This document shows positions 11,178-22,022 of a DNA stretch of 64,000 nt, in pieces. The DNA comes from Saturnia japonica (taxonomy: Eukaryota > Arthropoda > Insecta > Lepidoptera > Saturniidae), in the NCBI GenBank assembly GCA_033032175.1, contig CM065318.1:8432001-8496000 (forward strand), given 5' to 3'. Numbering within the stretch: the stretch's first letter is position 1; each line of letters starts with the position of its first letter. The notes under the pieces were generated by a model, which saw nothing but the letters and a program-made list of their open reading frames with translations, was not told the DNA's origin and did no database searches. The position numbers and the translations under genes were made by a program.

Positions 11178-11770
11178 GAATGTGTGAGAGTGATATAGGA
11201 AAGAGAGTAAATGCCGGTAATATGGTGAATGGGGCGTTACACTCCTTTATGAGTAGCCAGAGTATTTCTATGAAAGCTCGTTTGGCTGTGCATAGAGGAG
11301 TGTTAGTTCCAACACTCATGTACGGAAGTGAAAACTGGGTGTGGCAGAAAAATCATGAAAGTAAAATAAATGCAGTAGAAATGAGAGCGCTAAGAGGTAT
11401 GTTAGGAGTGAAATTGAGTGACAGGATAAGAAATAGTGTGATAAGAGAGCTTTGTGGTGTGAAAGAAGATATAGTCACACGGATTGAGAAAGGGATGCTT
11501 AGATGGTTTGGGCATGTTGAGAGGATGAATGAAAGAAGAATGACTAAACAAATTTATGATACGAGTGTGAAAGGAATCGTTGGAAGAGGAAGGCCTAGAC
11601 GAACATTTATCGATCAAATCGGAGATGTTCAGAAGAAAGGTAAGGTCAAGAGTACTCTAAACCGACGAGCATGCATGAAAAGATTAATGAATGTCGAAGA
11701 AGCGAAAGAGGTATGCCAGGACCGTAGCAGGTGGAAGGATGTAGTCTCTGCCTACCCCGTTGGGAAGTAG
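11178..11770 (+). pseudogene. LINE ORF2 C-terminus, after the BEL insertion
   Basis: About 195 codons open to TAG at 11768. It picks up the LINE frame at the base where the BEL element entered (GGAATG|TGTGAG). Contains the conserved blocks VNAGNMVNGALHSFMSSQ, LMYGSENWVWQKNHESK, MLRWFGHVERMNERRM, and GRGRPRRTF, and ends SAYPVGK. This part of insect LINE ORF2s lies after the thumb. A gag-like zinc knuckle is absent. The tail GTGATTAATGTATGTATG follows. The Met that opens the frame inside the LTR is artificial. Confidence 0.85.
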
Positions 11771-11790
11771 GCGTGATTAATGTATGTATG

Positions 11791-12355
11791 TAATAAAAAG
11801 TCATAATATTGTCTTTAGCTTGTATTAATAACACAATAAACATTTCAAAATATCATTTGCTATTTATGCACTTATACAGCAGAAAAATTACGAGGTGTGA
11901 AGAGAAAAGGTTTCGTAGCCAGATGCAAAGAGATAAGTTATAGAATATAATATTTTAGTCAGGCCAAGGCTTTATAAATATTCATGAGTTGTCTGGTGAA
12001 CTGAGATTGTGATTTGCAATTTCAACTCTGAATTTGATTTGAAGTTTTTTTTGTATCGTGAAATTCTTTATTCAAATTAAATAGGACCTAATAAACTCTT
12101 ATACATATTTATAACTTAAACATGAAGAGCTAATAAAGGTTTTTAGATCAAGTCTATCACATTTAATATTGGTATACTAACAGCTACCTACAGTGAAATA
12201 TGATACCTGTAGGTTTAATCAAATCAAAGAGGATTCATTACTCTCCAATACAGTATTGATTTGAGTAGATAAACAGCAGTAGTCGTGACTCAATATAGTA
12301 GCTAGTATTAAATATTTGTCGGAGTGAATATTGAGTCCGTACTAGTGACCTATTA
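11791..12355. other. AT-rich stretch, no gene seen
   Basis: No exon, RNA gene or clear repeat detected. Confidence 0.35.
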
Positions 12356-12390
12356 TTCGTACTATTGGCTACTATTGACCCGCACTATTG
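12356..12390. repeat. CACTATTGAC-type short repeat, copy 1
   Basis: Contains CTACTATTGACCCGCACTAT, matching 16609-16643 (TTACTATTGACCTGCACTAT) with few differences. Confidence 0.55.
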
Positions 12391-12424
12391 ACTGCGTGCG
12401 ACAGCTTCAGGTGTAAAAAAATCT

Positions 12425-12740
12425 TTTAAAATTTCCAAAGAAACAATATCATTATTTTATTAATTTTGAAAATAAAAATTTACATAGTTTGTTGCTTGTT
12501 ACTTCTAGAAATTCTTAGATAAAAATTAACTTCAAATTCAAAACGTTTTAGTTTAGCGTTTAGCTTATTATTTAAATAAACACATGTGTGCTGCTGTGGA
12601 GTGGTTTAGATATAGAATCCACAGTGTACTTTTGTATGATAGAATCACATATCCGATGCTTCTAGTGCCAAAAAATCTTTTAAAATAAATGTTATTCTCA
12701 AAGTTAATAAAATAATGACGTGTTCTTTTGAAATTCGATT
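12425..12740. repeat. Foldback inverted repeat, arms of about 55 bp
   Basis: The left arm at 12425-12482 (core ATCATTATTTTATTAATTTT) pairs with the right arm at about 12685-12740 read in reverse (GTCATTATTTTATTAACTTT), about 200 bp apart. An AAAATCTTTTAAAAT segment is also repeated in direct orientation at about 12408 and 12670. Likely a small non-autonomous foldback element. Confidence 0.5.
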
Positions 12741-13039
12741 TTTTTTTCTTTATTTTTGTCCAGTTTTCTTTGTAGCGCCCAGAATATCCATAATTAAATG
12801 TTTTGATAATGATAAAAATAAGTTAGAGTTCCTCTTCTTGCAAAAGGTTATTGAACCTACGATGATTTCGTTATAAAATGTATGTTTTTTTTTCGATTTC
12901 TGTCATTTTTAGTACTCTAACCTCAGTTGGTCTCATAGAATTTATTGATCCTTAAAGGAAACAGGATCGATTAACATTACATTTTTTTTTGTGTAAATAG
13001 CCCATTTTCTTGCTGACTATGCTGGGCGTTTCAAAAATA

Positions 13040-13820
13040 TCTAAAAAAAAATTATTGTCTCGGAACCAAGCTTAAAAGTTTCGTTTAGGCACGAAAATAA
13101 GTTTGTTAAAATATGAGCTCTTAATATTAATGCAAACATGGGGCGCATTGCACTTTTCCATTTCCCATAGGAATAACAACGGAAAATATTATAGCTGCTT
13201 CTAATTTTTGTAACTAGCTAAGGACGCATTACATAGGGAAGCCTTATACAATTTTTTTTGCAGAATTAGACGTTCTACAAATAAGGTGAAGATTTTTTTC
13301 AAGTCTACTCATTCAAAAGTTATTCGGGGTGAAAGTTAAATTTTTCTTCAATTTAGAAGATTTTGAATTTCTTAGTGAAATTATTATTTTTATTGATAAA
13401 ATATGTCGGAAATTTAATGAAAAACATTAATTGAACTTCAAACCCCTGGTAAAACAGTAGTTTTCTTGCAATCATCCAAAAATTTAAACAACTTTTTTTT
13501 TATTATCCTTATATTGGGTCATAGACTTTGAACAACCTTTGCACGAGTAGACGTTTAAAAAAAAATTCAGACCTTTATATAGAGCGTTCAATATTCTACA
13601 AAATTATGTATAGACCTTCCCTGTATGATATGTCGTTACGTAGTTACAAAAATTAGGAGAATTTTTTTTTTTCCTTTGTTACTCCTGTGGGAAATCGAAT
13701 AGTGCGATGCGCCCTATGATAATACTAACATTAAGAGCTCACTCATATTTTAACAGGAATATTATCATGACTAAACGAAACTTTTAAGCTTGGTTCCGAG
13801 ATATTAAAAAATACTAAATT
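13040..13820. repeat. Large imperfect foldback, arms of about 300 bp
   Basis: The left arm (about 13040-13345) is the imperfect reverse complement of the right arm (about 13515-13820), with a loop of about 170 bp. The outer 30 bases are almost perfect: CTCGGAACCAAGCTTAAAAG at 13060 against CTTTTAAGCTTGGTTCCGAG at 13781. Inner blocks also pair (ATGAGCTCTTAATATTA... with ...AACATTAAGAGCTCACTCAT; GGGGCGCATTGCAC with GTGCGATGCGCCC). No ORF. It could be a foldback/MITE or an inverted duplication. No terminal duplication was identified. Confidence 0.75.
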
Positions 13821-14415
13821 TTTTTGAATCATCAACTGTACACTTTAAAAAAAATAATTGTAAATAGAAGTCAAAAGGTCTCAAAAAGTTAAGGACAGTC
13901 TCCTCAGAAAGTTTTCTTGTTGCTACAACGGTTAGGGAATCCACCCTTACTGCTCACCCTGTATAAGCATGCAACGTCAGGCTTCAATACAGAATCTCGT
14001 TCGAACTATCGAACGGTTTGTATTACGTGATTCGTAGTCTATAATTTGTTGCCAGGACAGTGTTCTTCTAACGATAGTATATTGCGATAAATAGAGTCAT
14101 GTTTCGTAGCAAAGTTGATTTTTTCTTTGTTGATACGATAATGTCAAATCGAATACACCAATAATTAATGTAAGTATTAATATATGTTTAATTTTTATGC
14201 TATCTAAGTATCTTATATAGTCAGTTTTCTATTTGTAGTTGAAAACATTAAATGACCAATTTCTTGTTACCATACAGAAACTTTGGAGTTGTAGGCAAAA
14301 TTTTTTTAATTTGTAGGTAGTTAAGTTGATGTTTTATTGGAATAAATTTCATTGATTTCAAGTTCCCTGGCAGCTTGATATACATTGCCTGATCTCGAAT
14401 CGCGACAAACCTAAA
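13821..14415. other. AT-rich stretch with a short hairpin
   Basis: A 7-bp stem, CGTTCGA-ACTA-TCGAACG, lies near 14001-14018. Nothing else recognised. Confidence 0.35.
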
Positions 14416-14600
14416 GGGTCATTGTAAGGGACTTAACACCATGTGCATATAGGGGTCGCGACCCAGCCGGCTATAGATATCCCACTACCCCCTTGATTAC
14501 TGTTTATATACCAGCTGATCCCAGAACGCTATACGCCTAAGCGTACCACCATGGCACGTGTTGCGCCTGGTATATATATGGTGGTCACAATCTACTCGGA
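14416..14600 (-). repeat. GGTGGTAGGGATCGCG-family repeat
   Basis: Holds GGGTCGCGACCC (a perfect 12-bp palindrome near 14453), 'CCACTACCCCCTTGATTACT' and 'ACCAGCTGATCCCAGAACG', which correspond in reverse to the unit seen at 27920-28140, 41870-42080, 58762-58900 and 61535-61680. Confidence 0.55.
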
Positions 14601-14898
14601 TACAATTGTAGACTTAGCAAATGTTGTGTTACTAAATATTTGAAGTTAAGGTAAGCCACCTGTTTATTGGTGATCAATTTTTAGCAAGGAAATATATCTA
14701 ATTACATGTTGAATTTATTGTTGATATAATTAAAATATTATGATCGTCAAATTCTCAAAGTCCATAAATCGGGGGTAATTCTAGTTAAACAGACAATTTT
14801 TATCATTATAGTATATTTTTTAGTATAGGTACTACTACTAAACTCCCGTTATGGATAAATAATAATAATAATGTTATAATAAAATGTTTAGTTAATTA

Positions 14899-14925
14899 TT
14901 AAATTAAATTAAATTAAATTAAAAA
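14899..14925. repeat. (AAATT)n microsatellite
   Basis: Five tandem copies of a pentamer. Confidence 0.9.
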
Positions 14926-15519
14926 ACTCATAGCAATAATGTCACATCAATGTGATATTGAAAGTTGCCAGTTTCAATTACGAGAAACTTGATCAAGTTA
15001 TTCGGTAATTTCAATATCAACAAATTAACTTAATTACCTAAGTAATATAAAGTTACTGCTCGGAGGAGAAATTCCATCAGAATTTGATATAGTGTCTTCT
15101 AGTAATTAACAAAACAACTGCCATATTTTACATGAAATAGCATCTAACTAAGACTTCGTTTAGACTGTTATGATTCTCTGTAAATAATCTTCGCTTATTA
15201 TTTAGTTTTTTTCTTGCTTTTATATTTTTCTTTCAAGTGTTTCTTCTTAGGATCCCTATAATTTTCACTGATACAATCATAATCACAAGAGTGGAAGATT
15301 ACCATTACTTTTTTTATTGAATAAACTCTAGTAAAATTACCTTTCAGTACCGATTTTGATTACTTGTAATTACTTTTTATTAACCTTTTCTGTCGACCTA
15401 TATCTAATTAAATTCAAGAAGGGTACACCAGGTACCGGGTATAACATTTGCCACAGAGGGTGGCAAGCTTAGGCGAATCGCATTTCGATATCAGCCGGTG
15501 TATAACCAGTAATCAAGCA
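14926..15519. other. AT-rich stretch, no gene seen
   Basis: No exon or RNA gene. A GC-richer patch at 15425-15510 belongs with the repeat that follows. Confidence 0.35.
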
Positions 15520-15700
15520 GAGTGAAATGGTACTTGACTGAGTTACAACCACCATGCACATGATGACGTCATAGTGAGATAATTTTTGGTTTGTTGCGTT
15601 TCGGGATAAGACAGTATAGGCCGGTGATGAATTGTCGATCTTTCAGTGATCGCAGTTGTTTCTTTGTATTGTACTGTGTGTGACACTATGACGTGCACGT
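15520..15700 (+). repeat. GGTGGTAGGGATCGCG-family repeat
   Basis: CAACCACCATGCACATGATG, GGTTTGTTGCGTTTCGGGAT and 'CTTTCAGTGATCGCAGTTGT' match, in order, blocks at 41885-42030 (GACCACCATGCACATGAACC, TGTCGTGTTTCGGGAT and CTCGGTGGTCGCAGTTGTTT). Confidence 0.5.
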
Positions 15701-16608
15701 TTTTTTTTAATGCGTAACATTTTTCACCTCGCTTGCCTGCAATCTGTGGGAGTGATTTCGTGAAAAGAGACGGAAGTATGTAACAGGAAGCCGGGGAAGC
15801 GCGCGCTATTTACTGTCATATAAACTTATTTATATGTGTAAACTATAATAAGTCAGATGTTACACATCATATGCGACTACCGTGAAGCTCACTCGTTTTT
15901 TTTTACAAAAAAATACTTACACTACCTTTACCTCTAAAGTGTTTGTAGTTAGTCGACTATGATTAAAAACTAATAAATAAAAAGACGCTGATATAATAAT
16001 AATCAATATGAAAAATATTTATTTAGATTGTTTAGCTTTTAATTCGGGTCTAAGTTAATATTACGGAGTAAGAAACTTACCTAAAAAACTTAGTAGCAGA
16101 TACGTGCAAATCTTCATTTTTTCGAATTTCCTGTAAAACAAAATTTTTGCGATTAAATTGATTGACATACCATCGTTACATAATTACTAATTACAATTCC
16201 TAACAAATTCAATTACATAAATTACTAAATACGCCTGACGATTCTTCCGTACGAAACATTCAATCTTGTATTTCAACAACTTAGGTCATGATTTTCAAAG
16301 AATTTTGTTTCAACATAGACATAAATCAAAAAAGAAATTTACAATTCAACTTTCATGTATGTAACTTCCTTAGTTTCAACTCTATGTTGATCTGTTATTA
16401 TTTAGGATATTTCACTTTATAATATTACTTAAAAGATTAGCGCTGTAGCGCCAATTTAAAGTTATATATCACTCGCTCAACTAACACTAAGCAAATAAAT
16501 CATTGATCCAGAAGTATCTTTTTTTTAAATTCATATTCTAAGTATAGGTATCTTAATTATTATACAATATCTGTCAGAGAATCGTGACAGTAATAATGAG
16601 CTAGTGTT
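15701..16608. other. AT-rich stretch, no gene seen
   Basis: No recognisable exon, RNA gene or element. Confidence 0.35.
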
Positions 16609-16643
16609 CATACTATTGACTTTACTATTGACCTGCACTATGT
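16609..16643. repeat. CACTATTGAC-type short repeat, copy 2
   Basis: Partner of 12356-12390. Confidence 0.55.
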
Positions 16644-16779
16644 TGGAACTCGAAGAGAGATCGGTCTTGCTCGAGCTGTCGCACCGTGAAGACATCAGCT
16701 TCGTCAAGATTGTGTCCTGTGATTGCTTAGACTACCAACTACGTCGAAACCCGAAGAGAGAATATTTTTATTTTTATGA

Positions 16780-17560
16780 TAAAAAGGGGGCAAGCGGGCA
16801 GGTGGAAGACCTCAGGCGACAGCTGGTTCCACAGAGTGGTTGTGCGAGGCAGAAAGTGCCTTAAGAAACGCTCTGTTATGGAACGCTGGTCATCGAGGTT
16901 GTATGGATGCAATTTACGATTCTGTACGATGTCCGGTGGTGAAATTCAGCAGCCGGGATCAATCCAAACAATTCCTCGGAACACTCCACATGATAAATGC
17001 GGTAGAAGATGCAGAGTGAACCAACATGTCTACGCAGAGCCTATGGAACAAGCCGATCGGAAAGAGCTTGATCGTCAATAACTCGAGCCGCCCTACGATG
17101 AATGCGGTCAAAAGGAAGTAGCAGGTACTGGGGGACTCCCGTCCAGAGATGAGAACAATACTCCATGTAGGGTCGAATTTGCGCCTTATAAAGATTTCGG
17201 CGATGAGCCGACGTGAAGTACCACCGTCTCGCTATACTGAGCACATCAAGCTTTTTTGGGGCCAATTTGATCTTACTTTCAAACTGCCCGCGGAACTGGA
17301 CGTCATTCGAAATGACGACGCCAAGTATTCCGATACTAGCTGTAACAGACAGAGGAGTGTTCTCAAAATGAGGAGTTGGCGACAAATGGTGACTTTTTAG
17401 CGTTTCATCATTCGGTATATCATTCTCGTCCGAGCTGTAGGACCATGAGGGAATCCAAGTTTAGTTACCAGACCGTTTACAACCCAAAATAAACAAAAAT
17501 ACCTTGCTGCTTGCACTTAACGCGGATGACGTTAAGGGACCCAGCTGTCCCTTCGACATC
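16780..17560 (-). pseudogene. LINE ORF2 C-terminus, CR1-like
   Basis: On the minus strand the 114-residue open part (17385-17041) reads SIGILGVVISNDVQFRGQFE, then AHRRNLYKAQIRPYMEYCSHLW and RIHRRAARVIDDQALSDRL, the C-terminal region of a reverse transcriptase of the CR1/Jockey group. It continues in another frame toward 16790 with SLCIFYRIYH- and EELFGLIPAAEF-like blocks. Upstream sequence to 17560 also belongs to the element. There is no catalytic RT core, so this is a fragment. The plus frames at 16604-17400 are shadows. Confidence 0.75.
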
Positions 17561-18084
17561 TAATCCTATATATAAAATTAAAGCAAGTAATAAATTTACC
17601 GAACGCGCCGTAATATCACAATTTATTGGAATTCTCTCAAATGGGCACAGCGCTTGGCGTGGGCGTCGAATATCGGGTTAATGTGAGATCAATACAGCCC
17701 GCATTCATTATATCATTAATGTTAATTTGAGTAGAGTTTTGGCGCCTCACTACAATGGATAACCTGTTTTAAATCTAAGAACTGAACGATCAAGCATCTA
17801 CGTAAAAAGTAGGTATATTTATATGATTTTTTTAGGTTTTCTATAAAGAGGCGTTATATCTAGGTTTTTTAAACTAAAATTATTATGGAATGGGCATGAA
17901 GTTTTCCTGATCTGAAATGATTATTGTAAACCAACCCAAAACGTAACTGCAAATATTATATCCGAAATACCTACGTTGGAACGGCTCGTCCGTTAGTTGT
18001 AGGTTCTTATCATCGTCCGACACATTTAAAATGGCATGTGCTTCACAAGCTATAAAAAGTGAATATTTTTTAAATATTCATCGT
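17561..18084. other. No gene seen
   Basis: Moderately AT-rich, no recognised coding or RNA feature. Confidence 0.35.
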
Positions 18085-18310
18085 TATCTCAAGAACAGCA
18101 TCATCTTAACCTTATTCCATATTAAGTGGGCTCAGAAGTAAAAGATTTATTTTTCCACTTTCCTTCTTCAGCTGTCATCTCAGTACTTTTATACAAAATC
18201 ATTCTTCACACAGTAAGCAGTCTATCCATACTTTCTTTGACCTTCCTCTACCCCTATATTCGTTCACTTTCACAGTTAACACTTTTCTAGTTAAATGATT
18301 TTTAGCGACG
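18085..18310 (-). pseudogene. RTE-like LINE C-terminus, short fragment
   Basis: Read on the minus strand it gives LTVKVNEYRGRGRSKKVWID and a following tail ATATGGAATAAGGTTAAGAT. These match the closing region of RTE-type LINEs, as in the plus-strand copy at 18984-19400. Frameshifted and truncated. The plus frame at 18295-18528 is not supported. Confidence 0.5.
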
Positions 18311-18983
18311 CTAATCTACTACTCCTCAACATCTCCCGTTACTTTAAAGGTTCCTTTGTTATTTACTCATTTTTAAACTTATTTATTCTATCATCACCAC
18401 ACATTAGTATGTCAAGAATATTAATAAATGTATCATTAAACTACATCAACATCGCTGGAATACATTTCGCAATTCAGAAATATCAGAATATACTTCAGAA
18501 ATGTATTAAAATTTATGCGGAGTTGTAGTATTGGTATAGAAAATATAATTCATAATTCAAAGAATCAAAATAATGTTAGATGAAAAATGAAATTTGATAA
18601 AAATGCTCAAAACATTTAAATATAAAACAAAATAATAGTTGTTAAAAAAGTATTTTATACCTGGAATTCTGGTTTTGTAACTTTACAGCAAAAACTTTTG
18701 CATTGCTATATGATCGTTTTACGAGTAATGCCGTATCACCCGTGGCGAAGGCAGCAGGTGTTTTCAAACAAGCCAACTTTTATACCGTGCGCGTAAATCT
18801 ACGCCAGTAAACGATTCCCATTCCTAATATCGAGTAAAACGATAGTATAACACAGGGGAAAACCTATTTCTCAGAAACCTCCCAGCTGTTACAGATTAAA
18901 CCTGTCACAATATATTTTGTGTCTCTAAGTAAACAGTTATATTAAGTGATTAATTATTATAATAATCCCCATAAGACCTGTCG

Positions 18984-19400
18984 TTTTGTATGGATCCAGA
19001 GTGCTGGGCTACGAAAGCGGTGGATGAAAAGAGAGTGCGTGTAGCACAGATGCGAATGGATGTGCGGAGTGACAAGAATGGATAGAATAAGGAATGAGTA
19101 TGTTAGAGGAAGCCTGAGAGTATACAGTCACCAGTGACTGAAAAATGGAAGAGTGGGAGATTATGCTGGTATGGGCATGTTGTGCAAGGGATGAGAGTCA
19201 TGTGGCGAAAAGGACAATGAAGATTATAGTTAGTGGTAATGCGAGAAGAGAGTGCCCTAAAAAGACATGGATGAACTGTGTGAAAAAGGATATGCGTGTA
19301 CGAGGAGTTTGTTTAGAGATGATATAATATGGTGGCTGGTATGGAAGAAGACGTGCTGTACCGACCCCACCTAGTATGGGATAAAGGCAGGAAGTAGAAG
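18984..19400 (+). pseudogene. RTE-like LINE C-terminus
   Basis: Starts with VLYGS.CWA-like residues (TTTTGTATGGATCCAGAGTG) and continues through a WYGHV-type block near 19167, then ARRECPKKTWMNCVKKDMRV at about 19240-19305. It ends with GACCCCACCTAGTATGGGAT and the tail GATAAAGGCAGGAAGTAGAA(GAAGAA). This is the standard end of lepidopteran RTE elements. The frame changes several times, so it is dead. Confidence 0.65.
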
Positions 19401-19410
19401 AAGAATTAAT

Positions 19411-20390
19411 GAGAATAGTATAGGTATTTAGTCAACATGAAATTATTACAGACTAGCAACCGCCCGCAACTTCTTACGAGTTTGTTACAATACCAAATTT
19501 CATAAAATTTAAATATAGCATTCAGGGATAACGTAATTTCCTAGTACCTATATAGTGACAAAATTTTCAGAAAACATTCAGTAATTTCGGAGATTACCTC
19601 CTACATCTAAAGCCTCAAACTGTACTTTATTATAATACTAGCTGTGCCCGCAGCTCCGCTTGCGCGAATCATTTTGCACTATCTTCCACTCACGGTAATC
19701 GCCCGCCGGTTATTTTAAAGAAAAAATGCTAATGTGGATGATCCTCAGAGTATAGATATAATATGATGTCGGTGACATTTTGTTCTTTTTTTTAAGTTCA
19801 ACAGTTAAGTAGTACATTCATTTGATAAATCTCATATGGTTTAATTAGCTTAACCCATTTGAGCGACACAAAAACGCCGTTTTTCCGAATTGATTCACCA
19901 TTATCGTTACTGCTTATTTCATTTGTTATTTCATATAACAAAATATAGGTATCCTATAACATAAAAACCATGTATATTATAGATTTTTATATGAATAAGG
20001 ATATACATAAAAAATATATCGTTTGCCAATATTTAGTGTAAATAGAGTTTTCAAACGTTGTATTATAAAAAAACCCTATATTCGAAATACGCGCTAATAC
20101 GAAAACTAGTAATTAAAATTCTATGGCTAGCTCGAAAATTTCTAATTCCAAACATTATTAAATTATATTAGTTACATATTCCAATTTACACAAGGTAAAG
20201 TGGCTTTGCTCAATAACTAATTAATTATGTATGTTCTTCTAATCATCAACTAATCTGGAGGATCAATGATGAAAATAAAACAGATATATCCGGAGATACG
20301 TAATTTTAAAAATATTAAGTTAACACAAACCACTGTTTTATGCCTTTGGAATATTATCATAATATTGTCCTTCGCAAGAAAGTATAATAT
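19411..20390. other. AT-rich stretch with a repeat end
   Basis: Apart from the CTAGCT repeat end at 19638 nothing is recognised. Confidence 0.35.
19638..19668 (+). repeat. CTAGCT-type repeat end
   Basis: CTAGCTGTGCCCGCAGCTCC then GCTTGCGCGAA; one end of the dispersed family. Confidence 0.6.
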
Positions 20391-20397
20391 TGTATAG

Positions 20398-20610
20398 ACT
20401 AGCTGTGCCCAAAGGCTTCACCCGTGTAGCCTATCATTGTTATCACTTCTCGTACTTGTCTATAGCTTGCCAGAGAGCACTAAGTTATATAACCTAATAC
20501 CCCAAAACGTTCCTCTAATAGGCTACAAAACGCAAAAATATTTTTTCAAATCTGACTGATGATAGTACAGAGATTAGCACGTATAAACAAACAAACAAAA
20601 CGAAAACAAA
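20398..20610 (+). repeat. CTAGCT-type repeat, short copy with both ends
   Basis: Begins CTAGCTGTGCCCAAAGGCTT and CACCCGTGTAG. It ends near 20570-20605 with AGAGATTAGCACGTATAAAC and an AAAC run. The copy at 48370-48790 ends the same way (TAGATTAGCGTGTATAAATA), so the pair marks both ends of one family. Confidence 0.6.
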
Positions 20611-20857
20611 CTCTTGAACTTTATATTAAGTACATAATATATAAGTTTAAGAGAGGTTTTCATAATATAAAAGACTATACGTATAAAAATATGTTTCTTT
20701 TTTGAATTACCTATAGGTATGCAAACACGTACATTAAACTATATCGATCCAAGTATTAAAAGTAAATCCTTTACATTACAATTGCATATTGCTATGGAAA
20801 TCTGTTCACATGACTACTGAAACTGTTGAATTAATAGTATTTCATTTCTCATTTCAG

Positions 20858-21060
20858 ACACACGTGGCGCCCAACGGTCGACTAAAACCGTAGACGGCAC
20901 GACGCGACGCAACACTACCAAATTACTTATATATAAAATGTGTAATTTATTACGTCACTATAGCATATTTTTATATATAAATTTACTTATCTAGTCATGT
21001 GGCTTATAAGTAAGATAATATATTATATTAATCTGTAATAAAATATACTAATATTAATTT
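20858..21060 (+). other. Candidate 3' terminal exon
   Basis: A pyrimidine-rich tract and TTTCAG at 20852-20857 look like a good 3' splice site. After it, ACA-CAC-GTG-GCG-CCC opens a 12-codon frame (THVAPNGRLKP, stop at 20891). A second frame stays open longer. A polyadenylation signal AATAAA lies at 21037. The local GC content jumps compared with the flanks. I do not recognise the protein. TGGCGCCCAACG at 20864 also equals a tRNA-Lys-type primer-binding start of LTR elements, so this could instead be a retroelement scrap. Confidence 0.25.
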
Positions 21061-21998
21061 TATTAAGCTACCAACAATGTATACATTTCACTAAAATTTA
21101 AAATAAAAAACATGCTTCAATTAGAACCTAAGTGTTGCTTTAATTAAAGGTTGCTCTGACGTGCTCAAAATAAGTAATGCAAATAAGTTTAAATGTACAT
21201 AAATCAAGAGAATATTGATAAATAACCTAGGTACTTAGGTAGTCACAACACATGTGTTTCAAAACATTGCCTCTGTAGCATTTGTAACTTTGGCCAAATA
21301 TCTATGATGGGATCCTTGCTTATGCTGTTGTATAGTTTTTGGTTTCTATTCACGCAGAAGTGCCCCAAATTACTCTTAAATGTTTTAGGTTGAAATGGTA
21401 CAAATGCTGTTCATCTGGGTAATTTGTATGTAGTGTTAAAGTTTATTTGATTAACATATAACGTAAGTGCACCTATTACCGTCAGTTTAAGCTTAGTTCA
21501 GATTGATGTACTATCGCCACATTTTTATTTTATTCTGGTTTTTGAAATAATGTTCTTTGAAGTTGTATATATAATAACCAGCAAGTATCAATGATTTTTT
21601 TTTTTTCATTGAAAAAGAAGAAATGAACTATATTCCTTTCACCGACCCATCGCCTTTTATTCCTATTACCGTTTTTGCAGCACCAATTACCGACCGCTAA
21701 ATTAATACGACAATTGTAGATAAATAAAATTGTCATTTTTTGTTTATTAACTGAAATAAACTAAACAGTTTTTTTTTTCTATAAAAACCATTCACCACAC
21801 TGAATGATATTTGATAAACTGATGAATATTGTAATTTTATATTTTTATGATATTGATCAATTTTATTTAATCTTTTAATTTTTATTTATTATGATGTATT
21901 AATAACTAACGTGTAACCATCAAATCACAGTTTACGGTTAGGTGAATATTTATATTGTAGCTATAACTTGTATGTAAAAAAACGTCATTATATGTATA
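21061..21998. other. AT-rich stretch, no gene seen
   Basis: Low complexity; the minus frame at 21530-21736 has no recognisable content. Confidence 0.35.
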
Positions 21999-22022
21999 TT
22001 AGGTCCTTACATATGAAATTGG
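21999..22022 (+). repeat. Isolated mariner terminal repeat
   Basis: TTAGGTCCTTACATATGAAA then TTGG, identical to the terminal repeat of the mariner ending at 39679. It is preceded by TA. No transposase follows. Confidence 0.75.

Larger units (their letters stand above)
3530..11790 (+). mobile_element. 5'-truncated LINE, split by a BEL insertion
   Basis: A non-LTR retrotransposon copy covering 3530-5237 and, after the BEL element at 5238-11177, 11178-11790. The first recognisable residues are an endonuclease C-terminal motif (TDHFLV, the 'SDH' box). Most of the endonuclease and any ORF1 are missing, so the copy is 5'-truncated as is usual for LINEs. The reverse transcriptase and the C-terminal region follow, ending in a short TATG repeat tail near 11780. 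The protein type is familiar from moth genomes; I think it is RTE-like but am not sure of the clade. Several stops and a frameshift show it is dead. Confidence 0.8.

Noticed and set aside
16604..17400. Three plus-strand frames
   Set aside because: Antisense to the CR1-like ORF2 remnant on the minus strand.
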